Origin: Notolepis coatsorum
Taxonomy: Eukaryota > Chordata > Actinopteri > Aulopiformes > Paralepididae
Direction of reading: 5' to 3'
Length of the DNA stretch: 64,000 nucleotides
Assembly: GCA_963971535.1 (NCBI GenBank)
Contig: OZ020589.1
Coordinates: 53,253,188 to 53,317,187, forward strand
A model generated the notes under the pieces. The model did no database searches. It was not told the DNA's origin and saw nothing but the letters and a program-made list of their open reading frames with translations. Shown one piece after another: positions 9,292-21,440 of this stretch (position 1 is its first letter; each line of letters starts with the position of its first letter). The translations under genes and the position numbers were made by a program.

Positions 9292-11360
9292 TTTATCATT
9301 ATTACTGTCATCAACTGTAGTTTATCTGTATTACTGTCATCAACTGTAGTTTATCATTATTACTGTCATCAACTGTAGTTTATCTGTATTACTGTCATCA
9401 ACTGTAGTTTATCTGTATTACTGTCATCAACTGTAGTTTATCTGTATTACTGTCATCAACTGTAGTTTATCTGTATTACTGTCATCAACTGTAGTTTATC
9501 TGTATTACTGTCATCAACTGTAGTTTATCTGTATTACTGTCATCAACTGTAGTTTATCATTATTACTGTCATCAACTGTAGTTTATCTGTATTACTGTCA
9601 TCAACTGTAGTTTATCTGTATTACTGTCATCAACTGTAGTTTATCATTATTACTGTCATCAACTGTAGTTTATCATTATTACTGTCATCAACTGTAGTTT
9701 ATCTGTATTACTGTCATCAACTGTAGTTTATCTGTATTACTGTCATCAACTGTAGTTTATCTGTATTACTGTCATCAACTGTAGTTTATCATTATTACTG
9801 TCATCAACTGTAGTTTATCTGTATTACTGTCATCAACTGTAGTTTATCATTATTACTGTCATCAACTGTAGTTTATCTGTATTACTGTCATCAACTGTAG
9901 TTTATCATTATTACTGTCATCAACTGTAGTTTATCTGTATTACTGTCATCAACTGTAGTTTATCTGTATTACTGTAATCAACTGTAGTTTATCATTATTA
10001 CTGTCATCAACTGTAGTTTATCATTATTACTGTCATCGACTGTAGTTTATCTGTATTACTGTCAGCGACTGTAGTTTATCATTATTACTGTCATTATTAC
10101 TGTCATCAACTGTAGTTTATCATTATTACTGTCATCAACTGTAGTTTATCTGTATTACTGTCATCAACTGTAGTTTATCTGTATTACTGTCATCAACTGT
10201 AGTTTATCATTATTACTGTCATCAACTGTAGTTTATCTGTATTACTGTCATCAACTGTAGTTTATCATTATTACTGTCATCAACTGTAGTTTATCATTAT
10301 TACTGTCATCAACTGTAGTTTATCTGTATTACTGTCATCAACTGTAGTTTATCTGTATTACTGTCATCAACTGTAGTTTATCTGTATTACTGTCATCAAC
10401 TGTAGTTTATCATTATTACTGTCATCAACTGTAGTTTATAATTATTACTGTCATCAACTGTAGTTTATCTGTATTACTGTCATCAACTGTAGTTTATCAT
10501 TATTACTGTCATCAACTGTAGTTTATCTGTATTACTGTCATCAACTGTAGTTTATCTGTATTACTGTCATCAACTGTAGTTTATCATTATTACTGTCATC
10601 AACTGTAGTTTATCTGTATTACTGTCATCAACTGTAGTTTATCTGTATTACTGTCATCAACTGTAGTTTATCATTATTACTGGCATCAACTGTAGTTTAT
10701 CTGTATTACTGTCATCAACTGTAGTTTATCATTATTACTGTCATCAACTGTAGTTTATCATTATTACTGTCATCAACTGTAGTTTATCTGTATTACTGTC
10801 ATCAACTGTAGTTTATCTGTATTACTGTCATCAACTGTAGTTTATCATTATTACTGTCATCAACTGTAGTTTATCATTATTACTGTCATCAACTGTAGTT
10901 TATCATTATTACTGTCATCAGTTTATCATTATTACTGTCATCAACTGTAGTTTATCTGTATTACTGTCATCAACTGTAGTTTATCATTATTACTGTCATC
11001 AACTGTAGTTTATCATTATTACTGTCATCGACTGTAGTTTATCTGTATTACTGTCATCGACTGTAGTTTATCATTATTACTGTCATCAACTGTAGTTTAT
11101 CTGTATTACTGTCAGCAACTGTAGTTTATCTTTATTACTGTCATCAACTGTAGTTTATCTGTATTACTGTCATCAACTGTAGTTTATCTGTATTACTGTC
11201 ATCACCTGTAGTTTAAATGCATTAGTGTCATCAACTGTAGTTTATCATTATTACTGTCATCAACTGTAGTTTATCTGTATTACTGTCATCAACTGTAGTT
11301 TATCTGTATTACTGTCATCAACTGTAGTTTATCATTATTACTGTCATCAACTGTAGTTTC
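9292..11360. repeat. 29-bp minisatellite, block 3
   Basis: About 71 units. The array resumes in the same unit, at TTTATC, at which element 1 entered. Variants include CATCGACTG units, TTTAAATGCATTAGTG near 11213, and partial units near 10090 and 10920. Confidence 0.97.
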
Positions 11361-12749
11361 ATAATAAACCTCTCCATAAAACAGGGACACGTCCCCAAGG
11401 ACTTCAAAATTGCGAGAGTGACCCCTCTGCACAAAAAAGGCAGTAAATTAGACCCAGGCAACTACCGCCCTGTTTCTATCCTTACCTCCATCTCGAAAGT
11501 CATGGAAAAAATTGTATACGAACAGGTCGAAAAATACCTTGCGGAAAAAAATCTAATCTACGAATTCCAATCTGGCTTCAGAACATCCCACTCCACTGAC
11601 ACATGCCTTCTCTATTTAAATGACCACATCAAACAAGAGGTGGACGCGGGCAAATACTGCAGCATGGTCATGCTGGACCTACAAAAGGCCTTCGACACTG
11701 TCAATCACACCATTCTGATTGACAAGCTAAAAGCAATTGGTTTTGATAGTCTATCAGTGAGCTGGATGCAATCCTTCCTGGAGGGGAGAGAGCAGATGGT
11801 GGAGGTAAACGGTACCCTATCCCCCCCCCTCACAGTAAGCTGTGGTGTTCCACAAGGAAGCATACTAGGTCCGCTACTGTTCCTAATTTATGCAAATGAC
11901 ATGTCGTCAGCTTGTGACTGCAACTTGTTCCTGTTTGCGGACGACTCAGCCCTGCTGGTCTCTGACAAGAACAAGTTACAGGTTGAAAAAACCCTCAGCT
12001 CAGAACTAGGCAAAATCTGCATATGGCTCGCTGATAACAAACTATCATTACACATGGGCAAAACAGAGTCCATTCTCTTCGGTTCAAATAACAAACTCAG
12101 CAAGACCGACGGCTTCTCAGTTACAGTGGGTGACAATATTGTCACAAGGAAAGAAGATATTACCTACCTGGGTTCCATCCTAGAGGCAAATCTTTCCTGT
12201 GACAAAATGGCATCCAATGTAATAAAAAAAGTCAACCAACGAACTCGATTCTTGTACCGGATCTCCTCACTGGTAAACAAGAATACCCTGAAGACTCTAG
12301 CAGGAGCACTCATTCAAGGGTACTACGACTATGCTTGCACCTCATGGTACCAAAGCACCTCAAAGGCGCTAAAAACAAAATTACAAACATCTCAAAACAA
12401 ACTGGTCAGACTACTGCTTGACCTTACTCCTAGAACCCACCTCACCCCTGCCCACTTTGACAACCTAGGATGGCTTAGAGTAGACGACAGAGTACAGCAA
12501 CTTGCAATGGGCCTGGTCTACAAGATACACTACACGACCAAGGTACCCATGTACATGACAAAATACTTCCCAAAGGTCAGTGAATACCACGATCACAACA
12601 CCAGAGGGAGCTCCACAAATCATGTTAAACCCAGATTTGGCTCAAACAAGGGACTAAACACGTTTCGCAATTATGCCACATCAATGTGGAACGCCCTACC
12701 CAAAGCTGTAAAGGAATGTGAATCACTACCCACTTTCAAAAACACCTAA
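11361..12749 (+). pseudogene. LINE ORF2 reverse transcriptase (copy A)
   Basis: Reverse transcriptase and C-terminal region of a non-LTR retrotransposon. The motifs run in order: GNYRPVSIL, SGFRTSHSTDT, MLDLQKAFDTV with a catalytic Asp, GVPQGSILGPLLFLIYAND, LFLFADDSALL with the catalytic Asp pair, then the KxESILFGS thumb-side motif. The end region (GWLRVDDRVQQLAMGLVYK ... MWNALPKAVK) is typical of CR1/L2/Daphne-type elements. No endonuclease domain is present because the 5' part is missing. Compared with copy B, a short deletion near the end replaces the normal C-terminus with an early stop after PTFKNT. An ORF call starting at the GTG of 11418 has no biological meaning; the frame continues upstream to the insertion edge. 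Confidence 0.9.
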
Positions 12750-13270
12750 GGGAGACTGCAACTCGAAACTGGCCCCTGTAAATGTCCGAACACAACCCCC
12801 TCCAATGTACAGTAAATTACCAAGTATGGTCTTGTCAATAATCCAATGTACAGTTTTGTTTGTACAGTTGTACAGTGTCCCCCACCCACCCCTCCTACCC
12901 AACCCCCCCCCCCCCACTCCTACCCACCCCCCCCCACCCAACCACCTCCAATGTACAGTCCCCCCCCACCCCCACCTACCCAATCCAATGTACAGTTTCT
13001 ACGTCAAATGTATATACTCTTTTTTTTTTTTTTTTTTTTTTTTACTCTTTTTGTATCACAAACAGTACTGTAATTGCAAATCTGGTATGTCATGAATGTA
13101 TAGATGTAGCAGTACTGTCTATCTGTATGTCATGTATGTCATATATGTTACGATTAATTGAAAATGGGGGTCCCTGATGTAAACAAGACGAAAGTCTTTC
13201 TCTGGTCTGCATCCCCTTAACAATTGTATGTATTGAGCTGTACTGTACTGTACCCATTCTGCAATCTGTT

Positions 13271-13276
13271 AATAAA
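13271..13276 (+). terminator. Polyadenylation signal of LINE copy A
   Basis: AATAAA a few bases before the tetranucleotide tail. LINE copy B has the same hexamer before its tail, at about 27175-27180. Confidence 0.6.
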
Positions 13277-13279
13277 GTT

Positions 13280-13313
<34 letters not shown>

Positions 13314-13316
<3 letters not shown>

Positions 13317-13778
13317 CTGTAGTTTATCATTATTACTGTCATCAACTGTAGTTTATCATTATTACTGTCATCAACTGTAGTGTATCTGTATTACTGTCAT
13401 CAACTGTAGTTTATCTTTATTACTGTGATCAACTGTAGTTTATCTTTATTACTGTGATCAACTGTAGTTTATCTGTATTACTGTCATCAACTGTAGTTTA
13501 TCTGTATTACTGTCATCAACTGTAGTTTATCATTATTACTGTCATCAACTGTAGTTTATCATTATTACTGTCATCAACTGTAGTTTATCTGTATTACTGT
13601 CATCAACTGTAGTTTCTGTATTACTGTCATCAACTGTAGTTTATCTTTATTACTGTCATCAACTGTAGTTTATCATTATTACTGTCATCAACTGTAGTTT
13701 ATCTGTATTACTGTCATCAACTGTAGTTTATCATTATTACTGTGATCAACTGTAGTTTATCATTATTACTGTGATCAA
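13314..13778. repeat. 29-bp minisatellite, block 4
   Basis: About 16 units between LINE copy A and the small TIR element. Several carry GATCAACTG in place of CATCAACTG, including the unit that received the next insertion. One 27-bp unit (TTTCTGTATTACTG) lies near 13613. Confidence 0.96.
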
Positions 13779-13974
13779 CATAGGCGGAGTTTGAACTTGA
13801 CGCCAGGGGGTGCGACTGCTTGGCGATAACCCTTTCACTGCCACACTACAGAAGGTTCGCCTTATAATGTGACATGATTACTACTATAAAATGAATGTAT
13901 TGTAAAACAAAACATAATAGAATTCAGATTTGTTTCTCACAATTATTATAATTTTATTAAAATAAAAATAATCT

Positions 13975-14007
<33 letters not shown>

Positions 14008-14074
14008 TGCAATTTCACCCCCGGCCACCAGGGGGTGCAATGCACCCCCTGAACCCCCATAAACTCCGCCCATG
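13779..14074. mobile_element. Small non-autonomous TIR element (MITE), hAT-like
   Basis: 296 bp with 14-bp terminal inverted repeats, CATAGGCGGAGTTT at the left and the reverse complement of CATGGGCGGAGTTT at the right (one mismatch). GTGATCAA occurs on both sides (13771-13778 and 14075-14082), an 8-bp duplication that falls in the right phase of the array unit. An 8-bp duplication fits hAT best; P, Merlin and Mutator-like elements are alternatives. The interior is AT-rich with a 27-base A run (about 13980-14006), and GGGGGTGC motifs lie near both ends. It has no coding capacity. Confidence 0.75.
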
Positions 14075-16787
14075 GTGATCAACTGTAGTTTATCTGTATT
14101 ACTGTCATCAACTGTAGTTTATCTGTATTACTGTCATCAACTGTAGTTTATCATTATTACTGTCATCAACTGTAGTTTATCTGTATTACTGTCATTAACT
14201 GTAGTTTATCTGTATTACTGTCATCAACTGTAGTTTAAATGCATTAGTGTCATCAACTGTAGTTTATCATTATTACTGTCATCAACTGTAGTTTATCATT
14301 ATTACTGTCATCAACTGTAGTTTATCTGTATTACTGTCATCAACTGTAGTTTATCTGTATTACTGTCATAAACTGTAGTTTATCATTATTACTGTGATCA
14401 ACTGTAGTTTATCATTATTACTGTGATCAACTGTAGTGTATCTGTATTACTGTCATCAACTGTAGTTTATCATTATTACTGTCATCAACTGTAGTTTATC
14501 TGTATTACTGTCATCAACTGTAGTTTATCATTATTACTGTCATCAACTGTAGTTTATCATTATTACTGTCATCAACTGTAGTTTATCTGTATTACTGTCA
14601 TCAACTGTAGTTTATCATTATTACTGTCATCAACTGTAGTTTATCATTATTACTGTCATCAACTGTAGTTTATCTGTATTACTGTCATCAACTGTAGTTT
14701 ATCTGTATTACTGTCATCAACTGCAGTTTATCTGTATTACTGTCATCAACTGTAGTTTATCATTATTACTGTCATCAACTGTAGTTTATCTGTATTACTG
14801 TCATCAACTGTAGTTTATCTGTATTACTGTCATCAACTGTAGTTTATCTGTATTACTGTCATCAACTGTAGTTTATCTTTATTACTGTCATCAACTGTAG
14901 TTTATCATTATTACTGTCATCAACTGTAGTTTATCTGTATTACTGTCATCGACTGTAGTTTATCTTTATTACTGTCATCAACTGTAGTTTATCATTATTA
15001 CTGTCATCAACTGTAGTTTATCATTATTACTGTCATCAACTGTAGTTTATCTGTATTACTGTCATCGACTGTAGTTTATCTTTATTACTGTCATCAACTG
15101 TAGTTTATCATTATTACTGTCATCGACTGTAGTTTATCATTATTACTGTCATCAACTGTAGTTTATCATTATTACTGTCATCAACTGTAGTTTATCTGTA
15201 TTACTGTCATCGACTGTAGTTTATCTTTATTACTGTCATCAACTGTAGTTTATCATTATTACTGTCATCGACTGTAGGTTATCATTATTACTGTCATCAA
15301 CTGTCGTTTATCATTATTACTGTCATCAACTGTAGTTTATCTGTATTACTGTCATCGACTGTAGTTTATCATTATTACTGTCATCAACTGTAGTTTATCA
15401 TTATTACTGTCATCAACTGTAGTTTATCTGTATTACTGTCATCAACTGTAGTTTATCATTATTACTGTCATCAACTGTAGGTTAAATGCATTAGTGTCAT
15501 CAACTGTAGTTTATCATTATTACTGTCATCAACTGTAGTTTAGCTGTATTACTGTCATCAACTGTAGTTTATCTGTATTACTGTCATCAACTGTAGTTTA
15601 TCATTATTACTGTCATCAACTGTAGTTTATCTGTATTACTGTCATCAACTGTAGTTGATCTGTATTACTGTCATCAACTGTAGTTTATCTGTATTACTGT
15701 CATCAACTGTAGTTTATCATTATTACTGTCATCAACTGTAGTTTATCTGTATTACTGTCATCAACTGTAGTTTATCTGTATTACTGTCATCAACTGTAGT
15801 TTATCTGTATTACTGTCATCAACTGTAGTTTATCTGTATTACTGTGATCAACTTTAGTTTATCTGTATTACTGTCATCAACTGTAGTTTATCATTATTAC
15901 TGTCATCAACTGTAGTTTATCTGTATTACTGTCATCAACTGTAGTTTATCATTATTACTGTCATCAACTGTAGTTTATCATTATTACTGTCATCAACTGT
16001 AGTTTATCTGTATTACTGTCATCAACTGTAGTTTATCATTATTACTGTCATCAACTGTAGTTTATCATTATTACTGTCATCAACTGTAGTTTATCTGTAT
16101 TACTGTCATCAACTGTAGTTTATCATTATTACTGTCATCAACTGTAGTTTATCTGTATTACTGTCATCAACTGTAGTTTATCATTATTACTGTCATCAAC
16201 TGTAGTTTATCATTATTACTGTCATCAACTGTAGTTTATCATTATTACTGTCATCAACTGTAGTTTATCTGTATTACGGTCATCAACTGTAGTTTATCTG
16301 TATTACTGTCATCAACTGTAGTTTATCTGTATTACTGTCATCAACTGTAGTTTATCATTATTACTGTCATCAACTGTAGTTTATCATTATTACTGTCATC
16401 AACTGTAGTTTATCATTATTACTGTCATCAACTGTAGTTTATCTGTATTACTGTCATCAACTGTAGTTTATCTGTATTACTGTCATCAACTGTAGTTTAT
16501 CATTATTACTGTCATCAACTGTAGTTTATCTGTATTACTGTCATCAACTGTAGTTTATCTGTATTACTGTCATCAACTGTAGTTTATCATTATTACTGTC
16601 ATCAACTGTAGTTTATCATTATTACTGTCATCAACTGTAGTTTATCATTATTACTGTCATCAACTGTAGTTTATCTGTATTACAGTCATCGACTGTAGTT
16701 TATCATTATTACTGTCATCAACTGTAGTTTATCATTATTACTGTCATCAACTGTAGTTTAAATGCATTAGTGTCATCAACTGTAGTT
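14075..16787. repeat. 29-bp minisatellite, block 5
   Basis: About 93 units. A stretch at 14870-15400 alternates CATCGACTG units, TTTATCTTT units and standard units in an order seen again near 27,890, 29,580, 47,340, 52,400 and 57,420. That makes it a reusable higher-order cassette. Confidence 0.97.
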
Positions 16788-16825
16788 CTGTATCACACTA
16801 GCTCCCGCTCAGCGTCTCATTGCAT
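16785..16825 (+). repeat. Left terminal inverted repeat of element 2
   Basis: Begins GTTCTGTATCACACTAGCTC. The first ten bases are shared with element 1 and the rest is different. Its inverse ends at 21152. Confidence 0.8.
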
Positions 16826-16911
16826 ATATCTCGCTTCAGCATATATACACTGAATAAATTTCAAAATGTACCTTTAAATGCCAGCATTCATCTGGCCACA
16901 CCCCCATCCGC

Positions 16912-16960
16912 TTACCTATATAAGCAGGGGTGGTGCCACACACTCATCTCCTTTCAAATT
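16912..16960 (+). promoter_or_regulatory. TATA-box-like promoter in the end module of element 2
   Basis: CTATATAAGCAGGGG is a near-ideal TATA box, followed about 30 bp later by the pyrimidine-rich CTCATCTCCTTTC. The same sequence lies inverted in the fold-back module, so the element could fire outward and inward. Promoter activity is an inference. Confidence 0.4.
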
Positions 16961-17797
16961 TCATCACAAGTAACGTGTTGCTCATATGCCCACTTGACGT
17001 GGAGAAAGATATTGGCTGGAAGAGCAATGTTTACGAGGAAAGGAAGAACAAGGAGATACGTTGACATCATATCTTTATTTTCTCTCTCACTATTTTCGAG
17101 AAAATACGGCGATATTGTCTTCGTCACTGGAGTGTTTGGAAGATGGTGATCATTCTAAAATCCTCCACCGGTTTTCGTATTGGGAGCACGCCGCTGCATG
17201 CCTCTCAACTGCAGTTCCTTGCTGTGTTGGTTGGGGTGAAACCTTTCAGGACACAGCTGAACTGTAGGACGCGCCGCTGTTGTGAGAAGCGGTGGGTTTC
17301 AGGTTGGGTGAGTACTGTTTGCTTGCGGCTCCACTTGTCTGTTAGTGCTATGGGGGCTAACTGACTATGTTTACGAACACCGGCCCCAGATTAAGGTCTT
17401 TTGTTCAGCCTCTTAGGCAGCAGCGGAAGACCTTGATCTGAAGCCCATTATAGTTTAACTAGTGGGCCACGACCATTAACACTGGTGATCCCTGTGTTTT
17501 CTGGACGAGTGGATGTCTCTCTGTCACCGTGTTAGGCCCCATCTTTCATATCCAAATGAGAGTATTCTCTCACGAGGAGATATGGGCATAGATGTTCATT
17601 AGCGGAAGATCTGTGTTCAAAGTCAGCTACACAGGCCAGTTGGGTATTGTGCTGGCTCCGTCGGGTGTTGGTAAAATCACTGTTGTAAAACTGTGTTAAC
17701 ATCTTGTTTCTCTTTTCTCTTAAAAAGTGAGGAGGGTTTCAGAACGGCGGCCTGTCTGGGTGAGTGTTATATCATTGTGTACAAGTTCAGGTGATAG

Positions 17798-18058
17798 CTG
17801 CTTAGCTTACGTGCTAGTGGTGGCCTACTGTTAGCCAGTCAGCTGTTAGCTGCGGCGCTAGCCTGCTGTGATCACTAGGTGGCCTATCTAGGTTAGGCTA
17901 GGAAACGTTAGCTTGCTGCTATCGCTGCTTAGCTTACGTGCTAGTGGTGGCCTACTGTTAACCAGTCAGCTGTTAGCTGCGGCGCTAGCCTGCTGTGATC
18001 ACTAGGTGAGTAGGTGGCCTACCTGGCTAGGCTAGGAAACGTTAGCTTGCTGCTATCG
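17798..18058. repeat. 137-bp tandem duplication in element 2
   Basis: Two copies, starting at 17798 and 17935, each running from CTGCTTAGCTTACGTGC to GCTTGCTGCTATCG. The copies differ at a few bases and by a short insertion (GTGAGTAG) in the second. Element 1 has only a shortened single version near 5085-5240. Confidence 0.8.
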
Positions 18059-20539
18059 GCCGAGGCCCAGCGCGGGGTGGCTCCGGCTCCTCGCGCGCGC
18101 CGCGGTTCCCAACTCCCCTCTCCCTCACGGGGAGAGGCGGGGGGCATTCGGTTCCCCTCTGGTCGCGTGCGCCGTAGCGTAGCGACCGACGGTTGGAGCG
18201 GCCGTTAGCTTAATGCTACTCTGTTGAACGTGCTTTGATTATAACATATTTTAACACTCTTGACTACGACGTCATCTTTGACAGAGGATGTTCGTCGACC
18301 CTGCCCTGAGCCAGGACGGCAAGGATTGCGTCAACAAAGGGGACCGTAGCGACGGGTTGGAGCGGCGACGCTGGCCGGGTCGGCAACACAGAATGGCTGT
18401 GTTTACTACGGTGCCTTGAGACTGCACTTCGTTGATCTACGCTCCGGGTAGGCAAGGTTTGGCCAGACCGTATACACTTCTTCTGGCTTTCCCTTCTAAA
18501 TGTTTTGTAAATAACGATGTTTTCCAAAACGAGTGTTGTTGCACTACATTTAGGATACGACGCGAGTTATGTGTGAATTGTCTTGTCACTGGTATTTAGC
18601 TTCTCCATGCAAATCGGGTTGTTGTTACAGATGTGAAAATGATCTGGTTTGTTGTGTTGAGAAACATCATGTGTGTTTATATGTACCGTGTACTCACAAC
18701 TAAGGGGGTTAACTAACCTATAAAGCTATGCTTAGTGACAAATGAGTAAAAAATGATTCTTTTCTCAGCCTGTAATGACAATGAACAGTGTGTTCACATA
18801 TTAACAGGTTTTCCTGTTTTAACTGGCCGTATTAAGGGTAAAGTAGGAGGATTGTGTTTCCCCCCGGTTCCCTGGGGACTTCTTCATCCTCCTATCAGAC
18901 ATGTTATTGCACTACATTGTGTCACTGTGTGGTAGGGATGCGATGTAACCCTTAGCTTGATTGCTGAGGTTGTGCTACAACTGCTGGAGAAACTTTATTT
19001 TCCTAAAAGAAAAGATTGTTTGGTCGCTTTCGTGTGTGCTTAGCAAGGCCTGTGGCCGATACTAATCGAGAATTATGTATTCTCTCATTATGAAAAACGG
19101 CGTTCCTCTGTAGAGTGTTTTTGCCATTTTTTGTAGGTGATGATGGGTTGTGTGTGTCATGTGACCTACAACTGGGTTGGACTGGCCACAGAAGCACATG
19201 TGTAAGTTTGGTACCGGGGCTCTTGAAGAGCCCTCTCTATTCTGTGTTTTTTCCTTAGTAAAAATCAGATAGCAGGTTAGCTCATGCGCTGTGTGAAGCT
19301 GTCAGACGCTTCATGGAGCTGACTATGACTGTGTCATACTCTCTTTTTGTCATTACATCGTATCATGGGTGTGGGGTCGTAAAGGGGTGAACTGGTGACC
19401 TTTCCTCCCCCCTTTTTTCTGTTGGTCAGGGGTAAACCCCCTGTCCTTCAAGGTTCCTGTCACGTTGCGGTTCGGCACGTTACAGGGTGAGGGGGGGGGG
19501 GGGGGGGGGGGGAGTTTCCTGGTCCCACGGCCTGGAATATTGGGCGTGTGCACCGCAGAAATTCCCCCGCCATAGAGTACGTCACCGTGCGCGTCTCTGT
19601 TGGTAGGACTTCCGTGTGCTGTTCAGGTCCATGTGATGGATCTGTTTCGGGGGGTGGTCAGGGCTCCTCCTCACCAAGCTCCTATTCGGGCCTTCTGTGA
19701 GTTGGGAATCCTCCTTCCATGTGAGGGAGCCTCCTTCAGAGTACAGAGCCTCCTCCTCAGATTGTCAAGGTGAGTGGACCCTCAAGAAGGAGTCCTACTC
19801 TATTGTGTATGTATTCGATTCAATTCGATTATTGAGTGTGTATGGGTTCAGTGCCTCCTCCCCGGAGAGCCCTAAAACCAATTTTTTACATGGCTCAGGG
19901 TGCAATATATTCTTTTCAATCTGTACAGCTCGCGTGGGAAGTCTCTCGGTGTGCTTGGGGCTGGTTCTCCATTCTTTTTCGCTCCTCTCTCACGCATGGC
20001 GAAGAGGGGCCTGTTGGGGTGGTCTTTGACCTCCTCTGGTGACCCTGTGCTTCCCGTATCGCCGGGCCCGGTCCGAAGTAATGTTTCGTCGACCCGTAGG
20101 CCTGGGTTAACCCTTTTTTGAAAAACTGAAACACTTGTACTGCGGTATAGCCGGTGTATACCCGCAGGTGTGTTTTGGAGTTTTTTCTTGAGGGGTTATA
20201 GGAACAACCACCGCATTGAGTAACACCAAGGTGGTTGATTCCCTGGTGTGTTGGAGCAGTGTCAACTCCCGGGTTCACCGGTTGAGGGTGCCCCTGCACG
20301 TTCATGACGTCTGCCAATCGTGTCAGCCTTCTCTGACTCAACCCCTCTGGGTGGGGTTTTTTTAATGGAGGCTTGGTCATGCAACACCGCCAGCTTACGC
20401 ACCTTCCGCCGGGGCGGCTGTGTTCAGCTGTCTCCTCTGGCGCCTGTCTCGTCCGCAGTCTCCAGGCTAGGGTTAACAGCCTGTTGCCTGGTTTTTCCCC
20501 GGTGCGCTGCCTGCCTCCGTTGGTTAACCTTTTTTGTGT

Positions 20540-20622
20540 GCTTAGGGCCATGCTGACTGCCTGTTCTGCAGGGTCAGTGTGCCAGGCGGTGTACTATTGG
20601 GGGGACAGGGCCCGCTCGGCTG
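20540..20622 (+). ncRNA. Remnant of the degenerate 5S-like module in element 2
   Basis: Matches the first part of 8346-8472 in element 1 (GCTTAGGGCCATGCTG ... CAGGGTCAG), then jumps directly to GAGGGGCCTTTGTCC. The 3' part with GGGAATACCAGG is missing. The 5S assignment rests on the element 1 copy. Confidence 0.4.
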
Positions 20623-21090
20623 AGGGGCCTTTGTCCGAATACGCTGGCGATGTGGGGGGCGGGGTCACTAAGTGCCCACCTGGTGGGGTCTTGATGCTGG
20701 CATCATGGACTTCTCCGGGCCCCCGTTCCAGGGGGTCCAGTCCCTTTGGTGGGTCTGGGTCTTCCTTCGCGCTCCGCTGCTACAGCCTTGCCACGGGGTT
20801 GGGTTTGCCCTTGACCCCGTGATTCTGGGGGCAGTAACGAGGTTGTTTCCTCCGTTCGTTCCCGGGTGGCATGCGGGTTGTGCGTGTGTGTAGTCGTGGG
20901 GTCAAGCCACGGTCTGCTCACCCTGTGCGTTGAGTTGCTTGAGTGCCTCTTCGCACGGTCGAGTCCGTCGCCCTCCCGGGAAACCTCTAATAGGGGGGGT
21001 GCCCTCCATTAGGGGGGGTCGGGGGGGCTCGGCCCTCCCTGTTCTGATGGTTGTGGGGGGCCTTCAGCGGGGTGTATTTGTCGAGCTTCT

Positions 21091-21137
21091 AGCTCCCGCT
21101 CAGCTCCTATTATGCAATGAGACGCTGAGCGTGAGCT
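21091..21137. other. Hairpin at the right end of the element 2 body
   Basis: AGCTCCCGCTCAGC (21091-21104) pairs with GCTGAGCGTGAGCT (21124-21137) with one mismatch and a 19-base loop. It is at the same place as the element 1 hairpin at 8935-8987, but the stem sequence is different. Confidence 0.7.
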
Positions 21138-21152
21138 AGTGTGATACAGAAC

Positions 21153-21440
21153 GTTAGGTTATGACTATAACCAAGTTCTGTTAACACTAGTGGACGCTCT
21201 GCGTCTAGACGCCGCTGCGGCCCTTGATTTTTCATTGTGGTGAAATTTGAAAGGAGATGAGATGTGGCACCACCCCTGCTTATATAGGTAAGCGGATGGG
21301 GGTGTGGCCAGATGAATGCTGGCATTTAAAGGTACATTTTGAAATTTATTCAGTGTATATATGCTGAAGCGAGATATATGCAATGAGACGCTGAGCGTCC
21401 ACTAGTGTTAACAGAACTTGGTTATAGTCATAACCTAACG
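21153..21440. repeat. Fold-back end module of element 2
   Basis: Opens with the same spacer as element 1 (GTTAGGTTATGACTATAACC) and closes with its inverse. Between them, AACACTAGTGGACGCT (from about 21183) faces AGCGTCCACTAGTGTT near 21395-21410. The interior repeats the element's own left end inverted (TTTATTCAGTGTATATATGC and the TATA-containing stretch). Confidence 0.8.

Larger units (their letters stand above)
11361..13313 (+). mobile_element. CR1-group LINE, copy A (5'-truncated)
   Basis: The reading frame is open from the first base of the insertion (ATAATAAACCTC), so truncation fell inside the ORF2 coding region. The 3' UTR (about 12,760-13,280) is rich in C runs, carries repeated AATGTACAGT strings and a T run at 13021-13043, and ends with AATAAAG followed by about nine TCAA/ATCA tetramers. 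The neighbouring copy B aligns to all of it but ends in ATTC tetramers. Confidence 0.9.
16788..21440. mobile_element. Large non-coding TIR element 2
   Basis: A 4.65-kb relative of element 1, inserted at the same base of the 29-bp unit (after GTAGTT, before TTTATC). It has the same layout: body with inverted repeats (16785-16825 and 21112-21152, one mismatch), 22-bp spacer, fold-back module and inverse spacer. It lacks about 870 bp that in element 1 include the full 5S-like module, and lacks the 3' half of the second 5S-like module. It has an internal 137-bp duplication that element 1 does not. Its outermost arms (GACGCTGAGCGTC type) do not match those of element 1 (CTTGGCTTCGCC type). No transposase is encoded. 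Confidence 0.8.

Noticed and set aside
12718-13177. Proline-rich open frames in the LINE 3' UTR
   Set aside because: Translations of C runs in several frames at once.
16788-16850. CACTA-type (EnSpm) transposon end, from ACACTAG in element 2
   Set aside because: CACTA is not at the element's outer end and is absent from the matching place in element 1.
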